Shown here in pieces: positions 7,479-16,289 of a stretch of DNA of 64,000 nucleotides (positions are counted from its first letter, which is position 1; every line of letters starts with the position of its first letter). The DNA lies in contig JAJPJR010000040.1 of the NCBI GenBank assembly GCA_021324165.1, forward strand, positions 1 to 64,000, in the 5' to 3' direction. The translations under genes were made by a program, and so were the position numbers. The DNA comes from Armatimonadota bacterium (GTDB lineage Bacteria > Armatimonadota > Fimbriimonadia > Fimbriimonadales > ATM1). Under the pieces are notes generated by a model that searched no databases, was not told the origin of the DNA, and was given only the letters and a program-made list of their open reading frames with translations.

Positions 7479-9686
7479 GTGGGTCGTGGAAAGTTTCTAA
7501 GATCGCTTCGTCAACGCTGGTGGCTGGTGGCCGTCATCGTTCTGCCAATCACTGTCGGCGTGCTGTTGTACGTTTCGACGCGCAAGGCACGTTTCGAAGG
7601 GTTCGTGACTGTGGCGGACAAGCGCGACAAAGACGCGAACTTGGCCCCGCTGTATCCCGATCAGGCGATGTTTGCGGTGAACGAACTCGAAATCCGCGTT
7701 GCGAACCTTGCCAACACTTTCGGCTCTTATACCGTTATCAAGAACGCGTTCGATCAACTGGTTCAACAAGGCGTTCTCACCGACAGCTCGGAAGCCGCTC
7801 TGCGCGAATTCGCGAACAAAGTGGACATCCGCCCGCTTCGCGGTTCTGAATACATTCAGGTTGGTTATGAAAGCGAAGACCCGGAAAAAGCGCGGACGAT
7901 CATCAAAACGCTGTACGAAAAGTTCAACACGCACTTTCAAAACCTGACTGCCGATCAAGGCAAAGGTCAGGTGGAGTTCGTGCAGGCGCAGCTTGCTGAG
8001 CAGAAAGACCTTCTGAACGCAAAACTCCAAGAGATGAAGGAGTTTCAGGACACGCACCCGCGGGCGATCGCATATGAGCAGAACGCCACAGGAATCGTTT
8101 CCAGGCAGAACCAGGTCGAAGAACGGCTCGCCACCGCGCGCGACGGTTTGGCCGCGGCGATCGGTACGTTGGAAGCCAGCAAGCGCCAAGCGAAAGATCC
8201 GATCACCACATCCACGCCAACCGCCTCGATCCAACAGGCTCCCAATCCGCTTTGGAACTCGATAACCGAACGCATCAAGGCGTCCAAAACGCTTCTCGCA
8301 TCTTCGGAAGAAACGCTGGGACCGAACCACCCGAAAATCGTTCAGCTGAAAGAGTCCATCGCCAACGATGAAAGACTGCTGGCCGAAAAAGACGCAAACG
8401 GCAAGCCGGTGATTGACCGGTATGTTTATGTTACCAACGATCAGCAGCTTTCGCCTATGGAGTTCGATCGGAGGCGCGCTTTGCAAGCCGCGCAGAGGGC
8501 ATACGATTCCGCCGTGCGGGCTGTCGCTCAAAACGAAGCCGAACTTCAACAAGTTCGCTCCGAAATCGCAAAACTCCCAGAAGCGCAAAAAGGTTTGGTT
8601 GCGTTGAATGCCGACCTCACCGCAATCAGCACATCGGTTGCGAACTTGGGCAACAAACTTTTGGAATCCAAAGTCCGCTCGGGGCAGAACAGCATGCGCA
8701 ACGTTGCGCTGCTCGATGCGTGGCAGGTTCAACAACTCGATCCCGGCGTCGTTTTGAAAACGCTCATTGCGTTTTTCTTGTCGCTGATTGTGGCGGTATC
8801 GCTGGTGGCAAGCCTTGGACAGTTCGATCAGGCGACTTATACTCCGGCTGATGCTGAAAACACGCTCGGGTTTCCGGTGCTGGCGGCCCTGCCGAAGAGC
8901 GGTCAGCAGCGGCTCGATACGGGCGCGGAAGCACCCACGCCGCTCGCCGCAAGTTATCAGCTGCTCTCGACGCAACTGCTCATGATCAAAGAAAAACTGC
9001 AAGGGCCGTGTGTGCTTGTGGCGTCTGCCGAACCGAACGCCGGCAGATCTACCATCGCCGCGAATCTTGCAATAAGCCTTGCCCGCGACGGCGCGCGCGT
9101 GCTATTTGTTGATGCCGATTTGCGATCGCCCACCGCGCACGAACATTTCGGATTGCAAAACCGAACCGGCCTGGCTGAACTCCTTTCCGGTCAAGCACGC
9201 CTCGAGGATGTCGTTCAAAAAACCAGCGTCGAAGGGCTGTTGTTCGTTGCGGCAGGAACGCCGCCTGTGAACCCTGTGCGTCTTTTGCGAGGCGAGGCGA
9301 TGGAGCATTTCATCGCCGACGTTTCCAAACAGGCGGATTATGTGGTGCTGGACAGCCCAGCAGGAAGCACGTTCGGCGATGCCGCTGTGCTCGCAGATTA
9401 CACCCGCAACGTCGTTCTGGTTCACGAGGCCGGACGCGCTGCCACCGGCGCCGAATTCGAGTTTCACAAAGCGCTGGAACGGCTCGGAGCGAATGTCATC
9501 GGTCTGGTGCTGAATAAAACCCGTCCCGAAGACTGCCCATCGTATTCGCACTTCCGGCGAAACTACGAGGCCTCGATCAGCCGGTACCAGCGCGGCGGCG
9601 GCAGGCCCGCCTTGGGTTCGGGCGAAAAACCCGTGCGGAAGGGCTCCGATTCGCCGCCCGCCCCGCATGGGGATGAAGACGAATAG
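7479..9686 (+). CDS. Chain-length determinant fused to BY-kinase-like ATPase, Walker A Lys replaced by Arg
   Basis: The 735-residue protein has a Wzz-type N-terminus with a membrane helix (about residues 12-31), a long coiled-coil middle, and a second helix near residue 430. A BY-kinase domain follows. Walker A' (VLFVDADLRSP) and Walker B (YVVLDSPAG) are recognisable. The C-terminal tail has three Tyr (YSHFRRNYEASISRY), as in autophosphorylated Wzc/CapB. The P-loop reads AEPNAGRST, with Arg (residue 523) where the family has an essential Lys (usually PGEGKST). ATP hydrolysis or kinase activity may therefore be impaired, and the protein may act mainly as a chain-length scaffold. The start is GTG 7479 with GGAGG upstream. 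Confidence 0.85.
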   Translation: MGRGKFLRSLRQRWWLVAVIVLPITVGVLLYVSTRKARFEGFVTVADKRDKDANLAPLYPDQAMFAVNELEIRVANLANTFGSYTVIKNAFDQLVQQGVLTDSSEAALREFANKVDIRPLRGSEYIQVGYESEDPEKARTIIKTLYEKFNTHFQNLTADQGKGQVEFVQAQLAEQKDLLNAKLQEMKEFQDTHPRAIAYEQNATGIVSRQNQVEERLATARDGLAAAIGTLEASKRQAKDPITTSTPTASIQQAPNPLWNSITERIKASKTLLASSEETLGPNHPKIVQLKESIANDERLLAEKDANGKPVIDRYVYVTNDQQLSPMEFDRRRALQAAQRAYDSAVRAVAQNEAELQQVRSEIAKLPEAQKGLVALNADLTAISTSVANLGNKLLESKVRSGQNSMRNVALLDAWQVQQLDPGVVLKTLIAFFLSLIVAVSLVASLGQFDQATYTPADAENTLGFPVLAALPKSGQQRLDTGAEAPTPLAASYQLLSTQLLMIKEKLQGPCVLVASAEPNAGRSTIAANLAISLARDGARVLFVDADLRSPTAHEHFGLQNRTGLAELLSGQARLEDVVQKTSVEGLLFVAAGTPPVNPVRLLRGEAMEHFIADVSKQADYVVLDSPAGSTFGDAAVLADYTRNVVLVHEAGRAATGAEFEFHKALERLGANVIGLVLNKTRPEDCPSYSHFRRNYEASISRYQRGGGRPALGSGEKPVRKGSDSPPAPHGDEDE

Positions 9687-9755
9687 CGGCCCGTGTGGCG
9701 CGAAAATTGCGTTCGGACAGGAGGCAGGCGCGTGCCTTGCCTCGAAAGCCGATTT

Positions 9756-10418
9756 ATGAGTACGAAGCCGACCGCGCAGCACGCCTACGATTCGCGTATT
9801 CCGCGAGTCAGGGTTACTTATGCGTTCTGGAAGCGGGTGCTGGACGTTGTGGGCAGCGCAACCTTGATTGTGCTGTTGGCGCCGGTGCTGGCGGTTTTGG
9901 CAGCGCTCGTGAAACTCACCAGTCCCGGCCCGATCATTTATCAGCAAGTGCGCATCGGGCGCTATGGCAGAGAGTTTCCGTTTTTCAAGTTTCGATCCAT
10001 GTATCGAGATGCGGATGAGCGCCTGGCAGAACTTTTGGAGAAAGGCAACGAAAAAGACGGGCCGATTTTCAAAATGAAAAACGATCCGCGCGTAACCCCC
10101 GTGGGAAAGTTTTTGAGAAAGTACAGCCTGGACGAGCTGCCGCAGCTGTTCAACGTTCTGAGGGGTGAGATGAGCCTGGTGGGTCCAAGACCGCCGCTCC
10201 CGCGCGAAGTGGAGCAGTATGGCGATGAAGAGCTGTGCAGACTTTCCGTGCCGCCAGGCATCACCTGCTTGTGGCAGATCTGCGGCCGAAGCGACACCAC
10301 CTTCGAAGAGTGGGTGCTGCTCGATAAAATCTATGTGCAGCAGATGTCGTTCTGGCTCGATTTGAAAATTCTGTTGAAAACTCCGACAGCCGTGCTGCGA
10401 AGCGATGGGGCATATTGA
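9756..10418 (+). CDS. Undecaprenyl-phosphate sugar phosphotransferase (initiating, short form)
   Basis: The protein of about 220 residues has the bacterial sugar transferase core: FWKRVLDVVGSATLIVLLAP (amphipathic membrane segment), TSPGPIIYQQVRIG, FPFFKFRSMYRDAD, FLRKYSLDELPQLFNVLRG, MSLVGPRPP and PPGITCLWQICGR. These enzymes transfer a sugar-1-phosphate to the lipid carrier and begin each repeat unit of an exopolysaccharide. This is the short form without the multi-pass N-terminal domain. ATG 9756 is preferred. A GTG at 9693 is in frame but adds a Cys/Arg-rich segment unlike the family. It lies in the exosortase-linked exopolysaccharide operon. Confidence 0.85.
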   Translation: MSTKPTAQHAYDSRIPRVRVTYAFWKRVLDVVGSATLIVLLAPVLAVLAALVKLTSPGPIIYQQVRIGRYGREFPFFKFRSMYRDADERLAELLEKGNEKDGPIFKMKNDPRVTPVGKFLRKYSLDELPQLFNVLRGEMSLVGPRPPLPREVEQYGDEELCRLSVPPGITCLWQICGRSDTTFEEWVLLDKIYVQQMSFWLDLKILLKTPTAVLRSDGAY

Positions 10419-10424
10419 AATCCA

Positions 10425-11342
10425 ATGGTTGAAAAACAGATTCCAGAAGCGCCCCCAGAACCGACGTTCGAAATCCCGCTGATCGGAATTCGGCTGCCTG
10501 CAGCCGTTGCGCCGTGGCTGTTTGCGGCGATCGGCGCGTGCTTAGTTCTCGGCTGGTCTTTTCTCAGTCGGCTGCCTTCGATCTGGTTCGATGGCGACGG
10601 ATATTACTCGCACGGAATTCTGATCCCGTTTATGACGCTTGCAGCCATTTATATGCGGCGTGATGCGATTCGCAAACAGCCCGTTGGATCGTCGAAAATC
10701 GGAGCCGTCGTGATGGTGATCGGTCTGATCGCGCTGATCATGACCGACCGTGTGAATGCGATGTCGTTGTCGGCGTTCGCATTTATGGTTGCGCTGATCG
10801 GCGCGGTGTTTTATGTTTTGGGGCCGCAAATCGGCAGGCTGCTGTTCTTTCCGCTGGTTTATCTTCTGTTTATGATGCCGGTTTTGGGCTATTTCATCGA
10901 AAAGTTCACGAACCCGCTGCAGATGGTGGCCACAAAAGTTGCCGTGATGATGCTTTCGATCATCGGCTATAAGCCCGAAATCCCCGCGAACGACCCGACG
11001 CGAATCGAACTCAACTACACCACGTGGAGCGTCGGCGGCCCGTGCAGTGGATTCAAACTGTTGTTGTCGCTCACCGCTTTCTCGCTGTTTTTTGTTATGA
11101 TCTCGCGGCTGGGCTGGCTGAAGAGCGTTCTGCTTGTGATTGTGATTTCGCCGTTGTTGGGGCTGTTTATCAACGGCCTTCGCATTATGCTGATTGGCGT
11201 TGTGGGTGAAACTTCGGGCCAGGAAGCGGGCGCAGCGTTTCACGATTACAGTGGATACATCGCTTTGTTTGTGTGTTTTATCTTTTTGCATTTCATCGTC
11301 AGATGGCTGGAGGGTAAGCCGAATGTTGAAGTCGCGGGCTAA
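10425..11342 (+). CDS. Exosortase (EpsH family)
   Basis: The 305-residue protein spans the membrane several times and carries the exosortase catalytic triad: Cys207 in GGPCSGFK, Arg253 in NGLRIMLIG and His273 in AAFHDYSG. Exosortases cut and anchor proteins that end in a PEP-CTERM signal, acting at the periplasmic face of the inner membrane. The placement between an initiating sugar transferase and an EpsI-type gene is the classic exopolysaccharide-linked arrangement. Likely substrates are the two PEP-CTERM proteins at 34.7 and 35.7 kb. The gene follows the sugar transferase by six bases and overlaps the EpsI gene by 20. Confidence 0.9.
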   Translation: MVEKQIPEAPPEPTFEIPLIGIRLPAAVAPWLFAAIGACLVLGWSFLSRLPSIWFDGDGYYSHGILIPFMTLAAIYMRRDAIRKQPVGSSKIGAVVMVIGLIALIMTDRVNAMSLSAFAFMVALIGAVFYVLGPQIGRLLFFPLVYLLFMMPVLGYFIEKFTNPLQMVATKVAVMMLSIIGYKPEIPANDPTRIELNYTTWSVGGPCSGFKLLLSLTAFSLFFVMISRLGWLKSVLLVIVISPLLGLFINGLRIMLIGVVGETSGQEAGAAFHDYSGYIALFVCFIFLHFIVRWLEGKPNVEVAG

Positions 11343-11985
11343 GATCGTTTTTGCGCTGTTCGTGGTAGTGGGGGTTGTGGACTTGGTGATGCCGGAACCG
11401 AAGTATCCGGAAAAGACCGAAGATTGGATGGCGCAGAATCTGCCGAAGGAACTTCCTGGCTACTCCTATGTTTCCGACATCAAAATGGCGCAGATCAACT
11501 ACGATCAGTTGAAGCCGTTTGGAATCGTGAGCCGGCAGTATCGCGGGCCGGATGGGCGGGCGTATGAGTATCTGATCATCGCAAGCAACTCAAAAGATTC
11601 GTTCCACGATCAGCGCATCTGCCTCACGTCGCAGCAGTATCAACTCCGCGATCTCACCATCGCTGATTTGAATCTGCCCGCATTCGGAGGCAAAGTTCCG
11701 GCAACCATCACCAGTTTGATTCGAAGCGACAGCAACGGAGCCGCAATGATTTTTTATCTTGGCCCTTACGGTTTGCGCCCCAACCCCACCGCCATTCCGT
11801 TCGACATCACCCGCGGAAAACTGTTGTTCAAAAGCGACATCCACACGGTGATGTTTCAGTTCAAAGTTTCGCCCGAGGGCGCTTCGCTCGATGACGACGT
11901 GAAAGCGCTTTCTGCATTTGCAAACACGATGCTGAACGAAACCAAGCGGATGCCCGAAGGCTCGTATTTCGTCGCCGAAAAATAG
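11323..11985 (+). CDS. EpsI family exosortase-associated protein (DUF3485-like)
   Basis: The protein of about 220 residues has one N-terminal membrane segment, followed by a periplasmic domain. It starts at ATG 11323 with GGAGG upstream and overlaps the exosortase gene. The conserved pattern ELPGYSYVSD, then SRQYRGPDGRAYEYLIIASNS, then DQRICLTSQQYQL matches the EpsI/DUF3485 family that accompanies exosortases. The exact function of that family is unknown. It is thought to assist exosortase processing or polysaccharide linkage. The stop codon directly abuts the ATG of the M16 peptidase gene, so the operon may extend further. Confidence 0.8.
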   Translation: MLKSRAKIVFALFVVVGVVDLVMPEPKYPEKTEDWMAQNLPKELPGYSYVSDIKMAQINYDQLKPFGIVSRQYRGPDGRAYEYLIIASNSKDSFHDQRICLTSQQYQLRDLTIADLNLPAFGGKVPATITSLIRSDSNGAAMIFYLGPYGLRPNPTAIPFDITRGKLLFKSDIHTVMFQFKVSPEGASLDDDVKALSAFANTMLNETKRMPEGSYFVAEK

Positions 11986-13125
11986 ATGTTCCCCGTTGCC
12001 GCAGCGTTATCGTTTTTGGCGTTAGAAACCACGCTTCCAAACGGCGCAACCGTAATGCTGCGGCCCGTAGCAGGCGCCAAAAGATTCGCAATTTGCGCAG
12101 GATTCCGCGGCGGATCGGCTTATGAATCCCCAACAACGCGCGGAAGCTATCATCTGTTGGAGCACGCGCTTTTTTTGAACTCCCAAGCCGATGCGATCGC
12201 CGAAGCCGCAGGATGTCAAATCTATGCCGCCACTTACCGGGAACTGATCATCGTTACATGCGAGGGACCGTCGGAGCGCGCTGCATCTGGAATCCAGGCG
12301 ATGAAACAGCTGCTTCACCCGATTTCTGCAAACGCCGATGCGCTTGCGCGCGAACGCGAAGTGATTCGAAACGAAATCGCAATCGCCAAGAGCGACGCGA
12401 AGCGGTTTTCTCTGGATGAATTGTGGAACGCCGCGTGCAAAGATTCGCCGTTTGGGTTCGACACGTTGGGAGACCCGCAAACGATGAGTCAATTCGACCC
12501 GCAGTTCTTGAACAATCTTTTTGATGAAACGTTTTGCGGCGCGAACTGTTTTCTGGCCTTTTCCTGCCCCGAGGTTTCGGTGAAAGAGGCCGGCGCTGCC
12601 GTTGCCCACCTCAAAACAGGTGCGCCAAAGCCGCTGCCGCCGTTTCCTGCCATTCGGACATCGAGAACCGAAAACAAACGGCTTCGCGGGGTGATGGTCG
12701 GTTTCGCAATGCAAGCGGACAAGCAGGCGTTGTGGTCGGTTATGTCGCACCTGCTGCGGATTGCGGCCAACGCGCGCGGGCTTGAAATCGAATGCACGTT
12801 CGGCCGCGCATCTTCAGGCGGTATCGTTTCGTTTTGGTTTCCAAACGCCGACGAAAACGCCGTGAAAGATCTGCTGAAGAGTTTTGCATCATCCAAATTC
12901 ACCGAAACGCAGATGGCAGCCGCCAAAAGACTTGCGAAATCGGAAAACGATCCGCAAACGCTCCCGCCGCTTGAGGCCGCCCGTTCCGCTTGCATTTTCG
13001 GCGCGCTTGGGCTGAAAAACATCTCATCGGCAGACCTCGATGCGGTCGCGGCTTCGCAGGCAGACGCCGCCGCTGCCGCCTTTGATCCCGCTGCGGCGGT
13101 TTGGCTCATCGGAAAGCGGCAATGA
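11986..13125 (+). CDS. M16 family zinc peptidase, catalytic type
   Basis: The 379-residue protein has the inverted zinc motif HLLEH (His56, Glu59, His60). A likely third ligand is Glu130 in REVIRNEIAIAK, about 70 residues on, as expected for M16 peptidases. N-terminal landmarks TTLPNGATVMLRPV and AGFRGGSAYES are typical. Its short N-terminus is weakly hydrophobic, so periplasmic export is possible but not certain. It is followed, with an ATGA overlap, by a second M16-like protein lacking the zinc motif. This matches the common active/inactive partner arrangement. The starting ATG directly follows the EpsI stop. Confidence 0.8.
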   Translation: MFPVAAALSFLALETTLPNGATVMLRPVAGAKRFAICAGFRGGSAYESPTTRGSYHLLEHALFLNSQADAIAEAAGCQIYAATYRELIIVTCEGPSERAASGIQAMKQLLHPISANADALAREREVIRNEIAIAKSDAKRFSLDELWNAACKDSPFGFDTLGDPQTMSQFDPQFLNNLFDETFCGANCFLAFSCPEVSVKEAGAAVAHLKTGAPKPLPPFPAIRTSRTENKRLRGVMVGFAMQADKQALWSVMSHLLRIAANARGLEIECTFGRASSGGIVSFWFPNADENAVKDLLKSFASSKFTETQMAAAKRLAKSENDPQTLPPLEAARSACIFGALGLKNISSADLDAVAASQADAAAAAFDPAAAVWLIGKRQ

Positions 13126-14378
13126 TGGCGTTGGTCGCGCCCTTGACGTTTGCATTCCAAGTTGTGCATTTGGAAAACGGCATGACGATCATCGCGGAGC
13201 CCGATGCGCAGGCGCATTCGGCTTGCATCCGCCTTTCCATTCGGCCCGATGTGGATTCCACGGTTGAACTGGGAGCGGCGGAACTGGTTTCGTTTTCGCT
13301 TTTGCAGGAAGCCGATCCTCTCGATCTTCAAACATTGAGGCAGTTTGCGTTTTTGGCAGGCGGAAAGATTGAACCCGGATGGCATGATGGATGCATTTCG
13401 CTGCAAGCCGAGCTGCCCGCACAAAACCTTGATGCCGCGCTGACGCTGTTCAGCAGAGCGATTCGAAAAGAAGAGATCGGCGCCGCAACTTGCGAACTCG
13501 CTTACAAAGCGTATTGGCGGGCGATTAATGAAACCTCCGAACTGCCTTGTGTGCAAGCGGTGCGCGATTTTGAAAAAAGTTTAGGAATCGGCCCGGCAAA
13601 CATCGCTCCCATGAAAGCCGACCAGTTTTCGCAGCTGCGCAGAAAACTTCTAACTCCTTCGCGATGCGTGCTCGCAATGACCGGCAGCGTTGACGGGGCG
13701 GCAGCAATGAAACGCGCGAGCGAACTTTTCGGCAGATGGAACCCAACGCCGGGATCGAATTCCCGGCTGCCAAAAGCCGCCCGCTCGGTGGGAGGCGCTG
13801 CCATCGGCACGATCGTTGTGTCGGTGCCCGGCCCGCCGCTCGAAAGCGAGGATTTTCCGGCTTGGCTGGCGGCATTCTGCGCCGTCGGTAAAGGTAAAAC
13901 TTGCGCATTGTTTCGCGAACTCCGCGTGAACCGAGGAGCGATGTATACGTGGGAATCCCGCGTCAAGTTTTGCAAAGAAACCACTGCGGTGTTTGCATTT
14001 CCGACACTATCACCGACCGAACAGATCGCGAACGCCGCGCGCGAGGCGGTCAGTTCGGCTGCGAGCATGAGCGACGAACAACTGCAGATTTCGAAAACGA
14101 TCGCGATTTCTGACTACGAATCTTTGCCCGAACCCGCGGGTGGATGCGCGCCGTTTTCACAGGGTCACGATTCGCCCGCATCCAAGGCGTTTTGGCTGTG
14201 CTTTTGGCAGCTGTATGGAACATCGGCAGCCAACGATGAAAAGTTTCTGCTAAAACTGAAAACGGTTACACCGCAGGAAATACGGCAAACTTGGTCGAAG
14301 TTTTTGCCTCGAATGAAGGTGGAGCGGTTTTTGGCAGAACCGGGGCAGGGAGCCGGCCGTCAATCAACTGCCGAATGA
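13122..14378 (+). CDS. M16-like protein without zinc site (inactive partner)
   Basis: The protein of about 418 residues keeps the M16 layout: QVVHLENGMTIIAEPDAQAH, then LSIRPDVDST, and later VVSVPGPPLESEDFPAW and FRELRVNRGAMYTWE. Where the HxxEH motif should be, it reads AELVSFSLLQEAD. It therefore cannot bind zinc in the usual way and probably forms a heterodimer with the catalytic M16 protein encoded just upstream. ATG 13122 overlaps the preceding stop (ATGA), and its own stop overlaps the ATG of the prepilin-like gene in the same way. All three are probably made in fixed proportion. Confidence 0.75.
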   Translation: MMALVAPLTFAFQVVHLENGMTIIAEPDAQAHSACIRLSIRPDVDSTVELGAAELVSFSLLQEADPLDLQTLRQFAFLAGGKIEPGWHDGCISLQAELPAQNLDAALTLFSRAIRKEEIGAATCELAYKAYWRAINETSELPCVQAVRDFEKSLGIGPANIAPMKADQFSQLRRKLLTPSRCVLAMTGSVDGAAAMKRASELFGRWNPTPGSNSRLPKAARSVGGAAIGTIVVSVPGPPLESEDFPAWLAAFCAVGKGKTCALFRELRVNRGAMYTWESRVKFCKETTAVFAFPTLSPTEQIANAAREAVSSAASMSDEQLQISKTIAISDYESLPEPAGGCAPFSQGHDSPASKAFWLCFWQLYGTSAANDEKFLLKLKTVTPQEIRQTWSKFLPRMKVERFLAEPGQGAGRQSTAE

Positions 14379-14956
14379 AACTTCGAGCCTATACCCTTCT
14401 TGAGTTGCTGGTGTCGGTTGCGATCATCGCAATCCTCGCCGGGCTGCTGATGCCCGTGGTCATCGGCGCAAAAAGAAAAGCGAAAGAAAGTTCAACTCTC
14501 AACAACCTCAAGCAGATCGGCACGGCCGTGCAGATGTATCGCGAAAGTTACGATGATCAGCTTCCTGAGAGATTGAGTTTTCTGTTCCCAAGTTATGTGT
14601 CCGATGCTGCGGTGTTTCGAAGCCCGCTCGATCCGAAAGACGGGCATTATCCTTTCACGGGACGCATGGAAGGCGACACGTGGATAAAATCCGGAGTGAG
14701 TTTCACCTGGGTGCCCGAATGGAGCAACGCGATTGAATGGGGTTGGTGGAATCCATGGCCCAAACGCGGACAAGGCAAATGGCTTGGCCTGACACCCATC
14801 AGCGAATGTCATTGGTTTTGGGCCACAAAGTTCAACGAATTCGATAGCGATGATCAGCGAGGGAACGCTAAAGGCCGCGCGGTGATATTAACTCTCGACG
14901 GATCGCTCATCTACCAGCCGGCGAAAATCCCGATGGAGCAGTTCGATCCGCGCTGA
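14375..14956 (+). CDS. Type II secretion/type IV pilin-like protein (prepilin N-terminus)
   Basis: The protein of about 193 residues opens with a prepilin peptidase signal: a short basic leader, then AYTLLELLVSVAIIAILAGLL. This includes the conserved Glu at mature position 5 and a hydrophobic helix. The mature domain is small and rich in Trp (EWSNAIEWGWWNPWP), unlike major pilins. It resembles the single pseudopilin-like proteins common in Planctomycetes and Armatimonadota, whose role is unknown. It is translationally coupled (ATGA) to the M16-like gene upstream. The pairing of an M16 dimer with a pilin-like protein is unusual and suggests a shared envelope task. Confidence 0.7.
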   Translation: MKLRAYTLLELLVSVAIIAILAGLLMPVVIGAKRKAKESSTLNNLKQIGTAVQMYRESYDDQLPERLSFLFPSYVSDAAVFRSPLDPKDGHYPFTGRMEGDTWIKSGVSFTWVPEWSNAIEWGWWNPWPKRGQGKWLGLTPISECHWFWATKFNEFDSDDQRGNAKGRAVILTLDGSLIYQPAKIPMEQFDPR

Positions 14957-14962
14957 TCGGGT

Positions 14963-14968
14963 CATAAT
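14963..14968 (+). promoter_or_regulatory. -10-like box for leaderless pth start
   Basis: CATAAT ends six bases before the GTG at 14975, and no Shine-Dalgarno sequence is present. A transcript starting at or next to the GTG would be leaderless. The same spacing appears at other starts in the window. Confidence 0.4.
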
Positions 14969-14974
14969 TCGCGC

Positions 14975-15577
14975 GTGTTTCGCAGGAAGCCGCAGCTAAC
15001 CCCCGAGTGGATGTTTGTCGGCCTGGGCAATCCCGGAGGAGAATACGACGGCACCCGGCACAACGTTGGGTTTGAAGTGATCAAGGAGTTGATCTCCAGG
15101 CACAAAATCAGAAAGACCGAGCGGCGGTTCAAAGCGCATTTTGCCGTTCACAAGTTTGGCGATGTTTGCGCGGCCCTTGTGCGGCCCATGACGTTTATGA
15201 ACCTCAGCGGGCATGCGGTCGCCAGCTTGGCCAAACAGTTTTCCGTTCAGCCTTCGCGCATCGTCGTCATTTATGACGATATGGATTTGGCGGTGGGGCG
15301 GGTGCTGCTGAAGCCGCACGGCGGTCCGGGTTCGCACAACGGAATGAAAAGCATCGTCGCTTCGCTGGGCACAACCGAATTTCCACGCATTCGCATCGGA
15401 ATCGGAAAGCCACCCGTTTCGGGAATTGATCACGTGCTGCAGCGGTTCGATCGAGACGAAATCCCCGAAGTGCGGCAGGCGATCGTTAGGGCGAGCGATG
15501 CGTGCGAAATCGCGATGCAGCAAGGTTGGGACATGGCGATGAACCGCACCAACCTTCCGATGGATGAAGGGCAATAG
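14975..15577 (+). CDS. pth: Peptidyl-tRNA hydrolase
   Basis: The 200-residue protein is a full-length Pth, which frees tRNAs from prematurely released peptidyl-tRNA. All active-site landmarks are present: the Asn in FVGLGNPGGEYDGTRHN, the catalytic His of TRHNVGF, the Asn of MTFMNLSG, the Asp pair in IVVIYDDMDL, and the Asn in GGPGSHNGMKSI. The GTG start at 14975 lacks a ribosome site but has a -10-like CATAAT six bases upstream. It is followed after two bases by rsmG, so the two are probably cotranscribed. Confidence 0.95.
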   Translation: MFRRKPQLTPEWMFVGLGNPGGEYDGTRHNVGFEVIKELISRHKIRKTERRFKAHFAVHKFGDVCAALVRPMTFMNLSGHAVASLAKQFSVQPSRIVVIYDDMDLAVGRVLLKPHGGPGSHNGMKSIVASLGTTEFPRIRIGIGKPPVSGIDHVLQRFDRDEIPEVRQAIVRASDACEIAMQQGWDMAMNRTNLPMDEGQ

Positions 15578-15579
15578 CG

Positions 15580-16278
15580 ATGGACGGCGCTTCGCTGCTA
15601 AATGAAGCCGAAACGTTCGGACTCCATCTTTCACGCACCCAACTCGAGGCGTTTTCGGTTTTCGAAAAACGCCTATATCGCGCGAACGAAAAAATGAATC
15701 TAACGGCTGTTCCCGAAGCGGAATGTTGGAAAAGGCACTTTCTGGACTGTTTATCTTTATCGCCCTTGATTCCAAAGGGCGCGAACGTGCTGGATGTTGG
15801 CAGCGGACCAGGATTCCCTGGAGCAGTGCTGGCGATCGCCAGGCCCGATTTGAAAGTGACCTGTTTGGATTCCAGTTCAAAGGCTGTGAGCTTCATGCAA
15901 TCCGTTTTTGGGAGCGATTCGCCGCTTCCCGTGCTTTTTGAGATTCTGCATGCCCGGGCAGAAGAACTCTCCCACAACGAGCGATACCGAGAGCAGTACC
16001 AGTTCGTAACCAGCCGGGCCACTGCGCGATTCGCAATTCTCGTCGAAATCTGTGCGGCGTTTGCGGCGGTCGGCGGCAAGTTCGTGCCGATGCGCACTCC
16101 GGCGGAAAGATCCCAAATTGCCGAATCACAAGCCGCAGCGTTTGGTTTGAGACTGGTGGAATTTCAAACGATCAGAATTGCGCCCCTCGATGCCGACCGT
16201 CTGCTGCCGATCTTCGAAAAAGTCGGGAGGACCCCGCCGCGGCTGCCGCGCAAATGGGCGCAGATTAAGTCGGGGTAA
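15580..16278 (+). CDS. rsmG: 16S rRNA (guanine(527)-N7)-methyltransferase RsmG
   Basis: The 232-residue protein has the RsmG (GidB) signature: NEKMNLTAV, FLDCLSLSPLIPKGANVLDVGSGPGFPG (the S-adenosylmethionine-binding motif I), then VTCLDSSSKAVSFMQSV and FVTSRATARFAILVE. It methylates N7 of G527 in 16S rRNA, and its loss gives low-level streptomycin resistance in other bacteria. Length and order of motifs are normal. It starts two bases after the pth stop. Confidence 0.93.
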   Translation: MDGASLLNEAETFGLHLSRTQLEAFSVFEKRLYRANEKMNLTAVPEAECWKRHFLDCLSLSPLIPKGANVLDVGSGPGFPGAVLAIARPDLKVTCLDSSSKAVSFMQSVFGSDSPLPVLFEILHARAEELSHNERYREQYQFVTSRATARFAILVEICAAFAAVGGKFVPMRTPAERSQIAESQAAAFGLRLVEFQTIRIAPLDADRLLPIFEKVGRTPPRLPRKWAQIKSG

Positions 16279-16289
16279 CTTGCCATGCT

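Noticed and set aside
9693-9755. Longer start for the sugar transferase
   Set aside because: The added residues are Cys/Arg-rich and unlike the family. ATG 9756 fits the usual N-terminus.
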